This document shows, in pieces, positions 17,618 to 28,017 of a DNA stretch of 64,000 nt. The stretch comes from Halomonas sp. KAO (GTDB lineage Bacteria; Pseudomonadota; Gammaproteobacteria; Pseudomonadales; Halomonadaceae): assembly GCF_015595025.1 (NCBI RefSeq), contig NZ_JADNRL010000010.1:1-64000 (forward strand). Direction: 5' to 3'. Position 1 is the first letter of the stretch, and each line of letters starts with the position of its first letter. Both the position numbers and the translations under genes were made by a program. Under the pieces are notes generated by a model. The model ran no database searches, was not told the DNA's origin, and was given only the letters and a program-made list of their open reading frames with translations.

Positions 17618-19435
17618 CTAGCGCTTGATCTCCGCTTCGCTGCGCAGATGCTCGATCAGGCCCTGGATCGCCGCCTGGGCGCGCAGGCGCTCGGCCATCG
17701 AGGCGACGAAGCGCTCGGCCTGATCGTCGACCTCGCCTTCGCCCACCGACTCCAGGGCGATGATCACGGCGCGATCGCCGTCGATCACCCTGCCATACAC
17801 CGGCGAATCCCCCTCGGGGGCCGGAAGCCGGAAGGCCGCCTCCACCAGCGCACGGGAGAGGCCGCGAGTCTCCTGGCGACTGACCTCCTCGGCCTGCTGC
17901 CAATCGAGCTCGACGGTGCCGCCTTCGCCAAGCGACTCGACAAGCTGATCCGCCCTGGCACGCAACGCCTCACGGCGCTGTTGCGCCGCGACCTCGGCGG
18001 CGACCTCATCGCGCACATCAACCAGCGGCAGCGTGGTCGCCTCGCGATGCTCGGCGAGGCGCAGCACCAGGCGACGATCGCTATCCAGCTCGATCACCTC
18101 GCTGTTGTAGCCCTCCTCGAGCACATCCTCACTGAACGCCTGGGCCATCACCCCCGGCTCCGAGAGCACGCCCTCGCGGGTATCACGGGAGACCCAGTCG
18201 CTGGACTGAAGTTCGAGGCCCAGGTCATCGGCGACGCTCTGCAGGTCATCGGCGGCGAAGCTCTCGTCGATCAGCTGCTGAACCTTCTCGTTGAACTCTC
18301 CGGACACGCGCTCCATCGCCAGCTGGCGGCGCAGCTCATCCCGCATCGACTCGAATGACTCGCGCTCGAGGCTGGTCACGGTCAGCAGATGCAGACCATT
18401 GTCGGTTTCGACGACCTCCGAGACCTCCCCCTCATCCAACGAGAAGGCGGCCTCATCGAAGGCGTCGCCGAAGAAGCCGCGGCTGACCACCCCCAGATCG
18501 CCCCCCTGTTCGGCGGAGACGGTGTCATCGGAGAGCTGGGCGGCCAGGTCGGCGAAGTCCTCGCCATCGGCAAGACGTGCCTGAATCTCTTCGAGTTTGG
18601 CCATCGCCTCCTCGCGGCTACGCTCATCACCGAAGGTCAGCATGATATGTGAGAGCCGGCGATCGGCATTGGCCGTCTGTTCGCGCCAGGCATCGCGCAG
18701 CGCCGCCTCATCGACCTTCACCTCATCGGCCATGGCCTGGCGGTCGATCACCACATAGTTCAGGCGTACCTGCTCGGGGCGACGGAAGCGTTCCTGATGC
18801 CGGACGTAATACGCCTCGATGGCCTCATCGGAGGGAGAGATCGCCTCGTCGAGATCGTCAGCCTCCAGGGCGGCATGGCGGAAGGTACGCGTCTGCCGCT
18901 GCAGCTCGGCCAGGCGCTCCTGTTCACTGGGCAGGCTGAAGTCGCTAAATGCCAACCCCTGCTGCAGCTGCTGCTGCTTCATGTCGCTGCGCAGCTGCTG
19001 GCGAAAGCCCAGCGGCGTGTAACCGGCACTGGCCAGGCGATTGCGAAACAGCTCCTGGTCGAACCGGCCCTCCTGATCCTGGAACTCGGGGAGTGACACG
19101 ATGATCTGGTCGAGCTGCTCCTCGGAGAGGTGCATCCCGCCCTCTTCGACATACTGACTCAACACCCGAGTCGTGATCAGCTCGTCGAGCACCTGACTGC
19201 GCAGGGCCCGCTCCTGCTCCGGCGGCACCTGGCCGCTGCGGATGGCCCGCTGTACCGAGAGCTCGAGCTCCTGGCGCATGATGGGCTCGCCGTTGACCTC
19301 GGCGACCTCGTCGCCACTGTTGCCGAACAGGCCCACCAGTGAATCCACACCGAACATCGCCATGGTCACGACCACTGCCCCGATGATGATCTTGGCTCCC
19401 CAGCTTCGGGAGCGGTCTCGAATACTTTGCAGCAT
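17618..19435 (-). CDS. ppiD: Periplasmic folding chaperone PpiD (SurA-N and PpiC-like domains)
   Basis: The 605-residue inner-membrane-anchored periplasmic protein helps fold exported proteins. A single membrane helix (IIIGAVVVTMAMFGVDSLVGLFG, shown as two parts: IIIGAVVVTMAMF and GVDSLVGLFG) follows a short cytoplasmic N-terminus. A SurA_N-type region comes next (residues about 35-190), then a parvulin domain around 265-360 (RRLSHIMLTFGDERSREEAM ... LGVVSRGFFGDAFDEAAFSL) and a C-terminal helical part. The length is typical (E. coli 623). It lies downstream of hupB, as in the lon-hupB-ppiD arrangement of many gammaproteobacteria. Confidence 0.93.
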   Translation of the reverse strand: MLQSIRDRSRSWGAKIIIGAVVVTMAMFGVDSLVGLFGNSGDEVAEVNGEPIMRQELELSVQRAIRSGQVPPEQERALRSQVLDELITTRVLSQYVEEGGMHLSEEQLDQIIVSLPEFQDQEGRFDQELFRNRLASAGYTPLGFRQQLRSDMKQQQLQQGLAFSDFSLPSEQERLAELQRQTRTFRHAALEADDLDEAISPSDEAIEAYYVRHQERFRRPEQVRLNYVVIDRQAMADEVKVDEAALRDAWREQTANADRRLSHIMLTFGDERSREEAMAKLEEIQARLADGEDFADLAAQLSDDTVSAEQGGDLGVVSRGFFGDAFDEAAFSLDEGEVSEVVETDNGLHLLTVTSLERESFESMRDELRRQLAMERVSGEFNEKVQQLIDESFAADDLQSVADDLGLELQSSDWVSRDTREGVLSEPGVMAQAFSEDVLEEGYNSEVIELDSDRRLVLRLAEHREATTLPLVDVRDEVAAEVAAQQRREALRARADQLVESLGEGGTVELDWQQAEEVSRQETRGLSRALVEAAFRLPAPEGDSPVYGRVIDGDRAVIIALESVGEGEVDDQAERFVASMAERLRAQAAIQGLIEHLRSEAEIKR

Positions 19436-19497
19436 GCAGGCCTCGGAAGTGTTGCCTCAAAAGGGATACTGGGAAAGGGTGGAATCAATAACGAAGA

Positions 19498-19526
19498 CAG
19501 GCGCACCGCCGAGGGCGATGCGCCTG
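19498..19526 (-). terminator. Hairpin after hupB
   Basis: An 8-base stem (CAGGCGCA/TGCGCCTG) with a 13-base loop lies between the hupB stop and ppiD, followed on the minus strand by TCTTCGTTATT. It is probably a partial terminator. Confidence 0.45.
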
Positions 19527-19591
19527 TATCAATCAACCATCAACGGCGAACCATCAGCGGCGCGTAACGCGCGACTCCAGCTCGGCGACAA

Positions 19592-19864
19592 TTAGTTGAC
19601 GGAATCCTTCAGCGCCTTGCCGGCCTTGAAGCCGGGAACCTTGGCCGCCTTGATCTCGATCGGCTGACCGGTCTGGGGGTTGCGACCGGTACGCGCTGCA
19701 CGCTCCTTCACATGGAAGGTACCGAAGCCGACCAGGGAGACGCTGTCACCCTTCTTCAGGCTTTCCGTCACGGAATCCACCATGGCATCCAGGGCACGCG
19801 CGGCGGAAGCCTTGGGAATATCGGCAGACGCGGCGATGGCTTCGATCAGCTCAGACTTGTTCAC
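19592..19864 (-). CDS. hupB: DNA-binding protein HU-beta
   Basis: This is a 90-residue nucleoid protein of exact family length. Visible features are [19 protein letters not shown] at the start, [20 protein letters not shown] containing the DNA-binding arm with the conserved RNPQTG, and the C-terminal [13 protein letters not shown]. It lies between lon and ppiD in the conserved order. The 177 bases upstream hold the AT-rich region from which its own promoter would act. Confidence 0.97.
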   Translation of the reverse strand: MNKSELIEAIAASADIPKASAARALDAMVDSVTESLKKGDSVSLVGFGTFHVKERAARTGRNPQTGQPIEIKAAKVPGFKAGKALKDSVN

Positions 19865-19994
19865 ACTTCACCCCTTGACTTTTTCGGAAATTGGCCCCAA
19901 TCGAACCGGCATTTCAGTTAACAAGCACGATCACAGCATGGGGTAATTTATAGCAATGTGAAGAAACCGCTGTCAAGCTACATTCAGGGCAGAG

Positions 19995-20032
19995 CCCCAC
20001 CATACAAGGCTTTCGCCAGAATAATGGTGGGG
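19995..20032 (-). terminator. Stem-loop downstream of lon
   Basis: The 9-base stem CCCCACCAT/ATGGTGGGG with a 20-base loop lies 10 bases after the lon stop. No clear U-tract follows, so it may act as an inefficient terminator or 3' stabiliser. Confidence 0.5.
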
Positions 20033-20041
20033 AAATTGACC

Positions 20042-22447
20042 TTAATGCGTACTAATCATTGACTGCGACGACGAGGCTTCTTCTGAATGAGATTCCTCTT
20101 TGGGCTCTTCATCCTTTTTTGCTAATGCCGCCTCGAGTACCTCATCGATCCAGCGCACCGGTCTGATATCGAGGGCCTCCTTGATATTCTCCGGCACCTC
20201 CTTGAGATCCCGACGGTTCTCCTCGGGCACCAGCACGGTCTTTATACCACCGCGCCTGGCGGCCAGCAATTTCTCCTTCAAGCCACCGATCGGCATCACC
20301 TCGCCCCGCAGGTTGACCTCGCCGGTCATCGCCACGTCGCAGCGCACCGGACGCCCGGTATAGGCCGAGACCATGGCGGTGACCATGCCGATACCCGCAC
20401 TGGGGCCATCCTTGGGCGTCGCTCCCTCGGGCACATGGATATGCAGATCTTCCTTTTCGAAGCGCTCGGGGTCGATGCCCATGGAGAGGGCTCGCGCGCG
20501 CACCACGGTGTGGGCGGCACTCACCGACTCCTTCATCACGTCGCCCAGCGAGCCGGTCTTGTTGATACGCCCCTTGCCAGGCGTCACCACCGACTCGATA
20601 TTGAGCAGCTCACCCCCGACCGAGGTCCAGGCCAGGCCGGTCACGCGCCCCACCTGATCCTCCTGGTCGGCCAGCCCATAGCTGTAGCGGCGCACCCCAG
20701 CATACTCCTCGATATCCGTGGCGGCCAGCAGCATCGGGGCCTGGGCGCCCTCCTTGCCCTCCTTCTCGATGCGCACTCGCAGCACCTTGCGACAGACCTT
20801 GGCGATCTGACGCTCCAGCTCACGCACCCCGGCCTCACGGCTGTAGTAGCGGATCAGCTCGAGCAGCGACTCATCGGAGAAGGCCAGCTCATCCTCCTTG
20901 AAGCCGTTGGCCTTGAGCTGCTTGGGCACCAGATAGCGCTTGGCGATCGCCAGCTTCTCGTCCTCGGTATAACCGGGCAGACGAATCACCTCCATGCGGT
21001 CGAGCAGCGGCCCGGGAATGTTCATGGAGTTGGCGGTACAGATGAACAGCGTCTCGGAGAGGTCGTAATCCAGCTCAAGATAGTGGTCGCTGAAGGTGTC
21101 GTTCTGCTCCGGGTCGAGCACCTCGAGCAGCGCCGAGGCGGGATCGCCACGATGGTCCATGCCGATCTTGTCGACCTCGTCGAGCAGGAACAGCGGATTC
21201 CTGACCCCGGCGCGGGACATGCGCTGGACGATCTTGCCGGGAAGCGAGCCGATATAGGTACGGCGGTGGCCACGAATCTCGGACTCGTCACGCACCCCGC
21301 CCAGCGCCAGGCGCACATACTTGCGGTTCGTCGCGCGGGCGATGGACTTGCCCAGCGAGGTCTTGCCGACCCCGGGGGGACCCACCAGACACAGCACCGG
21401 CCCCTTGAGCTTCTTGACCCGCTTGTGCACCGCCAGGTACTCGAGGATCCGCGCCTTGACCTCGTCAAGGCCATAGTGATCCTCGTCGAGCACCTTCTGG
21501 GCGTGGAGCAGATCATGCTTGACCCGGGTGCGCTTCTTCCACGGCACCGACACCAGCCAGTCGAGGTAGGAGCGCACCACCGTGGCCTCGGCGGAGTTGG
21601 GCGACATCATCTTGAGCTTGCCCAGCTCCTGAACGGCCTTGTCGCGCGCCTCCTTGGGCATGCCCGACTCTTCGATGGCCTGCTCGTACTTCTCGGCCTC
21701 GTTGGGCACGTTCTCGAGCTCGCCCATCTCCTTCTGGATGGCCTTCATCTGCTCGTTGAGATAGTACTCGCGCTGGGACTTCTCCATCTGCTCCTTGACC
21801 CGGGAGCGGATGCGCTTCTCGACCTGCAGCAGATCGATCTCGGACTCGATCAGCGCCATCAGGTGCTCGATGCGATCGCGCACCTTGTCCATCTCCAGCA
21901 GCTGCTGCTTGTCATCGATCTTCAGCGACAGGTGCGCACAGATGGTATCCACCAGGCGGCTGGGGTCCTCGATGCCGGAGAGCGAGTTGAGTACCTCGTT
22001 GGGCACCTTCTTCGACATCTTGACGTACTGCTCGAACTGGTTGAGCAGCACGCGCACCAGGGCATCCTGCTCACGCTCGGTGAGGGGCGTGCTCTCACGC
22101 AGCAGCGCCTCGGCGCTGGTATAGTCCTCACCGTCATTCAGCTCGCCAACATCGGCCCGCGAGACCCCCTCGATCAACACCTTGACGGTGCCGTCGGGGA
22201 GCTTGAGCAGCTGCATGATCTCGGCGACGGTACCGATGGCAAACAGGTCTTCGCGGTCGGGGTCGTCCTTGCTGGCCTCACGCTGGGCAACCAGCAGTAC
22301 GCGCTTGTCGGCGCTCATGGCCGCATCGAGCGCCTGAATCGACTTCTCGCGACCCACGAACAGGGGAATGACCATCTGCGGATAGACGACCACGTCCCGC
22401 AGCGGCAAAAGGGGCAGACTCAGGGTCTGATCAGCGTTCTGCTGCAT
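20042..22447 (-). CDS. lon: ATP-dependent protease Lon (LonA)
   Basis: The 801-residue cytoplasmic protease degrades misfolded and regulatory proteins. It has a LonN substrate domain (residues 1-200), coiled-coil region, AAA+ module with Walker A GPPGVGKTSLGKS near 355 and Walker B PLFLLDEVDKIG, and a protease domain with the catalytic Ser in KDGPSAGIGM and the Lys of the Ser-Lys dyad in the following helix region. The C-terminus is Glu/Ser-rich (KKDEEPKEESHSEEASS). It lies between clpX and hupB, separated from clpX by a strong terminator, so it is likely transcribed from its own promoter in 22448-22530. Confidence 0.98.
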   Translation of the reverse strand: MQQNADQTLSLPLLPLRDVVVYPQMVIPLFVGREKSIQALDAAMSADKRVLLVAQREASKDDPDREDLFAIGTVAEIMQLLKLPDGTVKVLIEGVSRADVGELNDGEDYTSAEALLRESTPLTEREQDALVRVLLNQFEQYVKMSKKVPNEVLNSLSGIEDPSRLVDTICAHLSLKIDDKQQLLEMDKVRDRIEHLMALIESEIDLLQVEKRIRSRVKEQMEKSQREYYLNEQMKAIQKEMGELENVPNEAEKYEQAIEESGMPKEARDKAVQELGKLKMMSPNSAEATVVRSYLDWLVSVPWKKRTRVKHDLLHAQKVLDEDHYGLDEVKARILEYLAVHKRVKKLKGPVLCLVGPPGVGKTSLGKSIARATNRKYVRLALGGVRDESEIRGHRRTYIGSLPGKIVQRMSRAGVRNPLFLLDEVDKIGMDHRGDPASALLEVLDPEQNDTFSDHYLELDYDLSETLFICTANSMNIPGPLLDRMEVIRLPGYTEDEKLAIAKRYLVPKQLKANGFKEDELAFSDESLLELIRYYSREAGVRELERQIAKVCRKVLRVRIEKEGKEGAQAPMLLAATDIEEYAGVRRYSYGLADQEDQVGRVTGLAWTSVGGELLNIESVVTPGKGRINKTGSLGDVMKESVSAAHTVVRARALSMGIDPERFEKEDLHIHVPEGATPKDGPSAGIGMVTAMVSAYTGRPVRCDVAMTGEVNLRGEVMPIGGLKEKLLAARRGGIKTVLVPEENRRDLKEVPENIKEALDIRPVRWIDEVLEAALAKKDEEPKEESHSEEASSSQSMISTH

Positions 22448-22539
22448 CGCAGACGTACCTCAAGAAAAGCGAAGGGATGCCCCGTGGAATGGGGGCGACC
22501 GGATAAGATTGCAAGGCAGGAGGTGACACGACAAAAAAA

Positions 22540-22595
22540 CGGGAGCAACCATGACCCCAGCCGGCCGGGCCGGCGATGGAGGTAAGGTGCTCCCG
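22540..22595 (-). terminator. Rho-independent terminator of the clpPX operon
   Basis: The outer stem CGGGAGCA/TGCTCCCG encloses an inner CCGGCC-type palindrome, followed on the minus strand by seven consecutive Ts (22539-22533). It separates clpX from lon. Confidence 0.85.
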
Positions 22596-22615
22596 TGGGG
22601 GGTACCCCCGATCGT

Positions 22616-23896
22616 TCAGCCGTCGGTACCGTCGCTGGCGGCTTCCTGCTGCTGGGAATAGATCAACAGCGGCTCGCTTTCGCCATTGATCACCGAGGCA
22701 TCGATCACCACCTTGCTGACACCATCCAGCGAGGGGATCTCGTACATGGTGTCGAGTAGCACCGACTCGAGGATGGAGCGCAGGCCACGGGCGCCGGTCT
22801 TGCGGGTCATGGCCTTGACGGCCACCGCCTGCAGGGCATCCTGGCGGAACTCGAGCTCCACGTTCTCCATTTCGAACAGCTTGGCATACTGCTTGATCAA
22901 CGAGTTCTTGGGCTCGGTGAGAATCTCGATCAACGCCTCTTCGGTAAGATCGGTCAAGGTGGCGATCACCGGAAGACGACCGACAAACTCGGGAATCAGG
23001 CCGAACTTGACCAGATCCTCGGGCTCCACGGTGGCCAGTACATCGCCCACCGGCTTGCTGTCGTCCTTGCTCTTGACCTCGGCATTGAAGCCGATGCCCC
23101 CCTTCTCGACGCGGTCGCGAATCACCTTCTCCAGGCCGGCGAAGGCACCACCGACGATAAACAGGATGTTGCCGGTATCGACCTGCAGGAACTCCTGCTG
23201 AGGGTGCTTGCGCCCGCCCTGGGGCGGTATCGAGGCCGTGGTGCCCTCGATCAGCTTGAGCAGTGCCTGCTGAACGCCCTCACCCGACACATCGCGGGTA
23301 ATCGAGGGGTTGTCGGACTTGCGCGACACCTTGTCGATTTCATCGATGTAGACGATGCCACGCTCGGCCTTCTCCACATCGTAGTCGCACTTCTGCAGCA
23401 GCTTCTGGATGATGTTCTCGACATCCTCGCCCACGTAGCCGGCCTCGGTCAGCGTGGTGGCATCGGCGATGGTGAACGGCACATTGAGCAGCCGCGCCAT
23501 GGTCTCGGCGAGCAGCGTCTTGCCGCTGCCGGTGGGGCCGATCAGCAGGATATTCGACTTGCCAAGCTCGACGTCGTCCTTCTTGACCTCGGAACTCAGG
23601 CGCTTGTAGTGGTTGTAGACGGCAACGGACAGCACCATCTTGGCGCGATCCTGGCCGATCACATAGTCATCGAGGGTGTGACGAATCTCGCGCGGCGTCG
23701 GCAGGCGCTCGTCGTCGCTCTCGGCATCGGCATCGAGCACCTCCTCGCGAATGATGTCATTGCAGAGGTCGACACACTCATCACAGATATAGACGGACGG
23801 GCCGGCAATAAGCTTGCGCACCTCGTTCTGATTCTTGCCGCAGAACGAGCAGTAGAGCAGCTTGCCACCGTCGTCCTTGCCTTTGCCGTCAGCCAT
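22616..23896 (-). CDS. clpX: ATP-dependent Clp protease ATP-binding subunit ClpX
   Basis: The 426-residue AAA+ unfoldase recognises substrates and feeds them to ClpP. It has an N-terminal zinc-binding domain with the four cysteines of CSFCGKNQ and CDECVDLC, Walker [14 protein letters not shown] near residue 120, Walker [12 protein letters not shown], and the pore and sensor motifs of the family. The ATG at 23896 is chosen because AGAGGT precedes it at good spacing and [19 protein letters not shown] is the standard N-terminus; the open frame extends 28 codons further. It follows clpP by 109 bases containing GC-rich palindromic sequence. Confidence 0.98.
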   Translation of the reverse strand: MADGKGKDDGGKLLYCSFCGKNQNEVRKLIAGPSVYICDECVDLCNDIIREEVLDADAESDDERLPTPREIRHTLDDYVIGQDRAKMVLSVAVYNHYKRLSSEVKKDDVELGKSNILLIGPTGSGKTLLAETMARLLNVPFTIADATTLTEAGYVGEDVENIIQKLLQKCDYDVEKAERGIVYIDEIDKVSRKSDNPSITRDVSGEGVQQALLKLIEGTTASIPPQGGRKHPQQEFLQVDTGNILFIVGGAFAGLEKVIRDRVEKGGIGFNAEVKSKDDSKPVGDVLATVEPEDLVKFGLIPEFVGRLPVIATLTDLTEEALIEILTEPKNSLIKQYAKLFEMENVELEFRQDALQAVAVKAMTRKTGARGLRSILESVLLDTMYEIPSLDGVSKVVIDASVINGESEPLLIYSQQQEAASDGTDG

Positions 23897-24005
23897 TCGC
23901 TTACCTCTTTTCATATTGGTGGTACCCGCCAAGGCCGGCACCACCGAGCTCGCTACGGCGGCCTGCGCCGCCGGGAACAATCAGCGTGTAATGCAAATCA
24001 CGCTA

Positions 24006-24626
24006 TCAGGATGTTGGCCGCTTATCCAGCATGGCGTCGATCAGGCCATACTCCACGGCCTGGTTGCCGTCCATGAAGTTGTCACGGTCGGTATCCCGGG
24101 CGATCGTATCGATATCCTGGCCGGTATGCTCCGCCAGGATACGGTTGAGCCTGTCGCGGATGCCGAGAATCTCGCGCGTATGAATCTCGATGTCCGAGGC
24201 CTGCCCCTGGTACCCGCCCAGAGGCTGGTGAATCATCATGCGCGAGTTGGGCAGGCAAAAGCGCTTCTCCGGCGCACCACCGGCCAACAACAACGCCCCC
24301 ATGCTGGCCGCCTGGCCGATACACACGGTGGAGACGTCAGGCTTGATGAACTGCATGGTGTCGTAGATCGACATGCCAGCGGTCACCGAGCCACCCGGCG
24401 AGTTGATGTACAGATGGATGTCCTTGTCCGGGTTCTCGGACTCCAGGAACAGCAGCTGCGCCACCACCAGGTTGGCCATGTAGTCTTCCACCGGACCCAC
24501 CAGGAAGATCACACGCTCCTTGAGCAGGCGGGAATAGATGTCGTAGGAGCGTTCGCCGCGGGCGCTCTGCTCGACCACCATGGGCACCAGGCCCCCGGCG
24601 TTCTGGGTCTCGAACTCGTTGCTCAT
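24006..24626 (-). CDS. clpP: ATP-dependent Clp protease proteolytic subunit ClpP
   Basis: The 206-residue serine peptidase forms the tetradecameric chamber served by ClpX. Catalytic Ser is in [13 protein letters not shown], His in [10 protein letters not shown] and Asp in the segment DTDRDNF. The start at 24626 has AAGGA upstream and gives the usual [19 protein letters not shown]. It lies between tig and clpX in the order tig-clpP-clpX-lon-hupB-ppiD shared with E. coli and Pseudomonas. Confidence 0.98.
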   Translation of the reverse strand: MSNEFETQNAGGLVPMVVEQSARGERSYDIYSRLLKERVIFLVGPVEDYMANLVVAQLLFLESENPDKDIHLYINSPGGSVTAGMSIYDTMQFIKPDVSTVCIGQAASMGALLLAGGAPEKRFCLPNSRMMIHQPLGGYQGQASDIEIHTREILGIRDRLNRILAEHTGQDIDTIARDTDRDNFMDGNQAVEYGLIDAMLDKRPTS

Positions 24627-24706
24627 CTGCGTGTTGTCCTTGCATCCGATGAATGGAAGCGAAGAGAAACGGCGCCCCGGCACTGGCCGGGGCGCGGGGG
24701 CATCGA

Positions 24707-26071
24707 TCAGGCCTGGCGCTCTTCCTCGCCGGCCTCATCGCTGCCTTCCTCCGCGTCGTCCTCTTCCTGCTGCTGGGCCGCTGCCAGCACATCCTGGTAG
24801 GACATCTCGACATCCTTGACGCTGGCCTGCTCGAGCAGCACGCCCACGGCCTTCTCTTCAAGGATAGCGGACTTGACCTGGGTCTTGAGCTGGTCGTTGC
24901 CCATGTAATGCTCGACCACCTGCTCGGGCTCCTGGTACTGCTCGGCGAGCTCCTGCACCTTGGCACGGATCTCGTCGTCGCCGGCCTCGAGCTCGTTGAC
25001 CTTGATCACCTCGGCCAGCAGCAGGCCTACCTCGACACGACTCCTGGCCTGCTCCTCAAACAGCTCGTTGGGCAGCTGGGAGACATCGAAATCCTCTCCC
25101 AGGCCGAACTGCTGGGCGGCCTGACGCTTGAGTCCATCGGTCTCCTGCTGGACCAGCGCCTGGGGCACGGTGACCTCGTTGGCCTTCTGCAGCGCGGAGA
25201 GCACCTGCTGCTTGACCCGGTTGTCCACCGCCTGCTCGGCCTCACGGCTCATGTTCTTCTTGACCTCGGCGCGGAACTTGTCGAGATCACCGTCGTCGAC
25301 GCCGAACTTCTTGACGAACTCGGCATCCACCTCGGGCAGGGCCTGGCCCTTCACCGCATGGACCTTGACCTTGAAGGTCGCTTCCTGGCCGGCCAGGTTC
25401 TCGGCCTGGTAGTCCTCCGGGAAGGTGACCTTGAGCTCCTTGTCGTCGCCAGCGGTGGCACCGATCAGCTGCTCCTCGAAACCGGGGATAAAGCTGCCGG
25501 AGCCGATCACCAGGTCATGACCCTCGGCACTGCCACCCTCGAAGGGCTCATCGCCCAGGAAGCCCTGGAAGTCGATGGTCACCTGATCGCCATCCTCGGC
25601 GGCACGCTCGACCTCTTCCCACTCGGCGTTCTGCTTGCGCAGGGTGTCGATCATCTCGTCGACATCGGCCTCGCTCACCTCGACCACCGGACGCTCGACC
25701 TCGGCGCCCTCGATGGAGGCCAGTTCGATCTCGGGGTAGATCTCCAGCGTCGCGACGAACTCCAGGTCCTTGCCCGCCTCGTTGACGGTGGCCTCGATCT
25801 GCGGGAGACCAGCCGGGTTGAGCTCGTTCTCGGAAATGGCGCGAACGTAGCGCTCACGCATCACCTCGCCCACCACCTCGTTGCGCACTTCGCTGCCGTA
25901 GCGCTGGCGGATCACCGTCATCGGCACCCTGCCCCGACGAAAACCGTCCATACGAACGTTCTTGGCGGCATCCTTGAGACGGGTGTTGACGGCCTCATCG
26001 ATTTCGGCGGCCGGCACTTGGACCGTGATGCGGCGTTCGATCTGGGAGGTCGTATCGACGGAAACTTGCAT
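24707..26071 (-). CDS. tig: Trigger factor
   Basis: The 454-residue ribosome-bound chaperone and peptidyl-prolyl isomerase has an N-terminal ribosome-binding domain (signature [17 protein letters not shown] near residue 43), a central FKBP-like PPIase domain (about 150-245, with [20 protein letters not shown]) and a helical C-terminal domain. It ends in an acidic tail. AGAGGA lies upstream of the ATG at 26071. It heads the tig-clpP-clpX group. Confidence 0.98.
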   Translation of the reverse strand: MQVSVDTTSQIERRITVQVPAAEIDEAVNTRLKDAAKNVRMDGFRRGRVPMTVIRQRYGSEVRNEVVGEVMRERYVRAISENELNPAGLPQIEATVNEAGKDLEFVATLEIYPEIELASIEGAEVERPVVEVSEADVDEMIDTLRKQNAEWEEVERAAEDGDQVTIDFQGFLGDEPFEGGSAEGHDLVIGSGSFIPGFEEQLIGATAGDDKELKVTFPEDYQAENLAGQEATFKVKVHAVKGQALPEVDAEFVKKFGVDDGDLDKFRAEVKKNMSREAEQAVDNRVKQQVLSALQKANEVTVPQALVQQETDGLKRQAAQQFGLGEDFDVSQLPNELFEEQARSRVEVGLLLAEVIKVNELEAGDDEIRAKVQELAEQYQEPEQVVEHYMGNDQLKTQVKSAILEEKAVGVLLEQASVKDVEMSYQDVLAAAQQQEEDDAEEGSDEAGEEERQA

Positions 26072-26425
26072 GAAATGTCCTCTACCGACTGGGGGCATTG
26101 TGTTGATTGCGTGAATGAAAAATCAAAAGGATGATTTTATGAATCCCGTCCGGCACTGGCAAGCACCGAGGCGAAAGAAGTGGGGGCACTGCGTGAGATT
26201 ACAAGGGCCAGCGGCGCACCCACGCCAAAAAACGCCGACGCCTGAGCGACCGCGTGACACATACCGCACGTGATTTATCGAAATAGCGAGAAAAAAAGAG
26301 AAACCTGCCCTGCGACGGACGGAATGAAACGCATGGGGGTAAAAATAAAAGAGAGGGACTAACCTGATGCCACAAGCCTGATGCCACAAGACCCATTGCC
26401 GACACAAGAGCGGCAACACAAGACA
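26072..26425 (-). promoter_or_regulatory. Leader/spacer between tRNA cluster and tig
   Basis: This 354-base gap has no convincing gene. It contains an exact 14-base tandem duplication (CCTGATGCCACAAG at 26363-26376 and 26377-26390) and several T-rich runs on the minus strand (around 26290 and 26226). One of these could end the tRNA transcript, but no strong hairpin precedes them. The tig promoter should lie in the AT-rich part near 26100-26150. Confidence 0.4.
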
Positions 26426-26501
26426 TGGGGTGGATGATGGGGATCGAACCCACGACCACCGGAGCCACAATCCGGGGCTCTACCACTGAGCTACATCCAC
26501 C
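26426..26501 (-). tRNA. tRNA-His (GTG)
   Basis: The cloverleaf is complete, with anticodon loop TTGTGGC (GTG), the extra 5' G at position -1 that is characteristic of tRNA-His, TTCGATC T-arm and encoded CCA. It is the second of two identical tRNA-His copies. Confidence 0.97.
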
Positions 26502-26506
26502 ATAGC

Positions 26507-26608
26507 CTTGAACTTGCAACGATCTTGAACTTGCAACGATCTTGAACTTGCAACGATCTTGAACTTGCAACGATCTTGAACTTGCAACGATCTTGGACTT
26601 GCAACACT
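26507..26608 (-). repeat. 17-bp tandem repeat between the two tRNA-His genes
   Basis: Five perfect copies of CTTGAACTTGCAACGAT (26507-26591) and a sixth degenerate copy (26592-26608) fill most of the spacer between the tRNA-His genes. The array lies in a transcribed spacer and has no unique spacers, so it is not CRISPR. Confidence 0.95.
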
Positions 26609-26635
26609 GCCTTGATCTTGCCAGGCATGTCGAGG

Positions 26636-26711
26636 TGGGGTGGATGATGGGGATCGAACCCACGACCACCGGAGCCACAATCCGGGGCTCTACCACTGAG
26701 CTACATCCACC
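26636..26711 (-). tRNA. tRNA-His (GTG)
   Basis: The sequence is identical to the copy at 26426-26501, including encoded CCA. The pair likely arose by local duplication. Confidence 0.97.
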
Positions 26712-26754
26712 ACTTCGACAACTGCTCGCACTGACTGCCTGCCACCGCACCGTA

Positions 26755-26831
26755 TGGCGCGCCCAGCAGGACTCGAACCTGCAACCTACGGCTTAGAAGG
26801 CCGTTGCTCTATCCGATTGAGCCATGGGCGC
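26755..26831 (-). tRNA. tRNA-Arg (TCT)
   Basis: The 77-base cloverleaf has acceptor GCGCCCA/TGGGCGC, anticodon loop CTTCTAA (TCT) and encoded CCA. It lies in the same minus-strand cluster. Confidence 0.96.
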
Positions 26832-26899
26832 ATTCTACGCTCCAGGTCGCCTCGCCGCAACCCTGAGTGTCAAAAAACCGCAAGACATTCAAGAAGTTG

Positions 26900-26976
26900 T
26901 GGTCGGAGTGGAGGGATTCGAACCCCCGACATCCTGCTCCCAAAGCAGGCGCGCTACCAGACTGCGCTACACTCCG
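26900..26976 (-). tRNA. tRNA-Pro (TGG)
   Basis: The 77-base cloverleaf has acceptor CGGAGTG/CACTCCG, anticodon loop TTTGGGA (TGG) and encoded CCA. It is the first gene of the Pro-Arg-His-His cluster. Confidence 0.96.
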
Positions 26977-27159
26977 ACGGCGATCAAGCGGGCTGGACGC
27001 CGCCGCACAGGCCTCGTCGAGCGCTGCGTATTCTACGTGACTTTCCCCGCCCGTCAAGTGGCAGAACACAATTTGCTGATATCACCGGCTTTGTTTCGAC
27101 CGCTCGGCATGCGAAAATCACGCCCTTACCTTTACTACCGGCCACCCAGAGGATCCTCG

Positions 27160-28017
27160 ATGACCGCGCAACAGATCGATGGCAAAGCGATAGCCGCCCG
27201 TGTTCGCCAGCAGGTAGCCCGCCAGGTGCAGGCACGCCGCGAAGCCGGGGGCCGTACGCCAGGGCTTGCCGTCGTCCTGGTCGGTGAAGACCCCGCCTCG
27301 GCGGTCTATGTGCGCCACAAACACAACGCCTGCGTCGAGGCCGGCATCGAGTCATTTCGACATCAGCTGCCCGCGGACACCACCCAGCAACAGCTCGAGA
27401 CGCTGGTCGACCAGCTCAATGACGACCCCAGCGTGGATGGCATCCTGGTCCAGCTGCCCCTCCCCGAGCAGCTCGACGCCCGCCCCATCCTCGAGCGCAT
27501 ACGCCCCGACAAGGACGTGGACGGCTTCCACCCCTATAACCTGGGCCGTCTGGCACAGCGCCTGCCGCTGCTGAGGCCCTGCACCCCCAAGGGCGTGATG
27601 ACGCTGCTCGAGGAGAGCGGCCTGGCGGTGCGTGGCCTCGATGCCACCGTGGTCGGCGCCTCCAATATCGTCGGCCGCCCCATGGCCCTGGAGTTGATGA
27701 TCGCCGGCTGCACCACTACCGTCTGCCACCGTTTCACTCGCAACCTGGAGGAGCATGTGCGCCGTGCAGAGGTGCTGATCGTGGCGGTGGGCAAGCCGGG
27801 GCTGGTCAAGGGAGAGTGGGTCAAGGAGGGTGCCATCGTCATCGACGTGGGCATCAACCGCCAGGAGGACGGCCGCCTGATCGGTGACGTCGACTTCGAG
27901 GCCGCCGCCGAGCGTGCCGCCTGGATCACCCCGGTTCCCGGAGGTGTCGGCCCCATGACCGTGGCCAGCCTGCTGGAGAACACCCTGCAGGCCGCCGATA
28001 TGCACGACGCCAGTTAA
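27160..28017 (+). CDS. folD: Bifunctional methylenetetrahydrofolate dehydrogenase / cyclohydrolase
   Basis: The 285-residue protein interconverts 5,10-methylene-THF and 10-formyl-THF with NADP. The catalytic Lys is in [14 protein letters not shown] near residue 55; [36 protein letters not shown] and [16 protein letters not shown] are all present. The ATG at 27160 has only a weak upstream purine stretch (AGAGGATCC). It is divergent from the tRNA cluster. Confidence 0.97.
   Translation: MTAQQIDGKAIAARVRQQVARQVQARREAGGRTPGLAVVLVGEDPASAVYVRHKHNACVEAGIESFRHQLPADTTQQQLETLVDQLNDDPSVDGILVQLPLPEQLDARPILERIRPDKDVDGFHPYNLGRLAQRLPLLRPCTPKGVMTLLEESGLAVRGLDATVVGASNIVGRPMALELMIAGCTTTVCHRFTRNLEEHVRRAEVLIVAVGKPGLVKGEWVKEGAIVIDVGINRQEDGRLIGDVDFEAAAERAAWITPVPGGVGPMTVASLLENTLQAADMHDAS

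Noticed and set aside
20435..22585. A 716-codon open frame on the plus strand opposite lon
   Set aside because: It lies entirely antisense to lon and ends past its start; it has no recognised domain. Long antisense frames are common in GC-rich codon-biased genes.
26507..26608. Tandem array that could suggest CRISPR
   Set aside because: Units are directly adjacent with no unique spacers, and there are no cas genes; it lies between tRNA genes.
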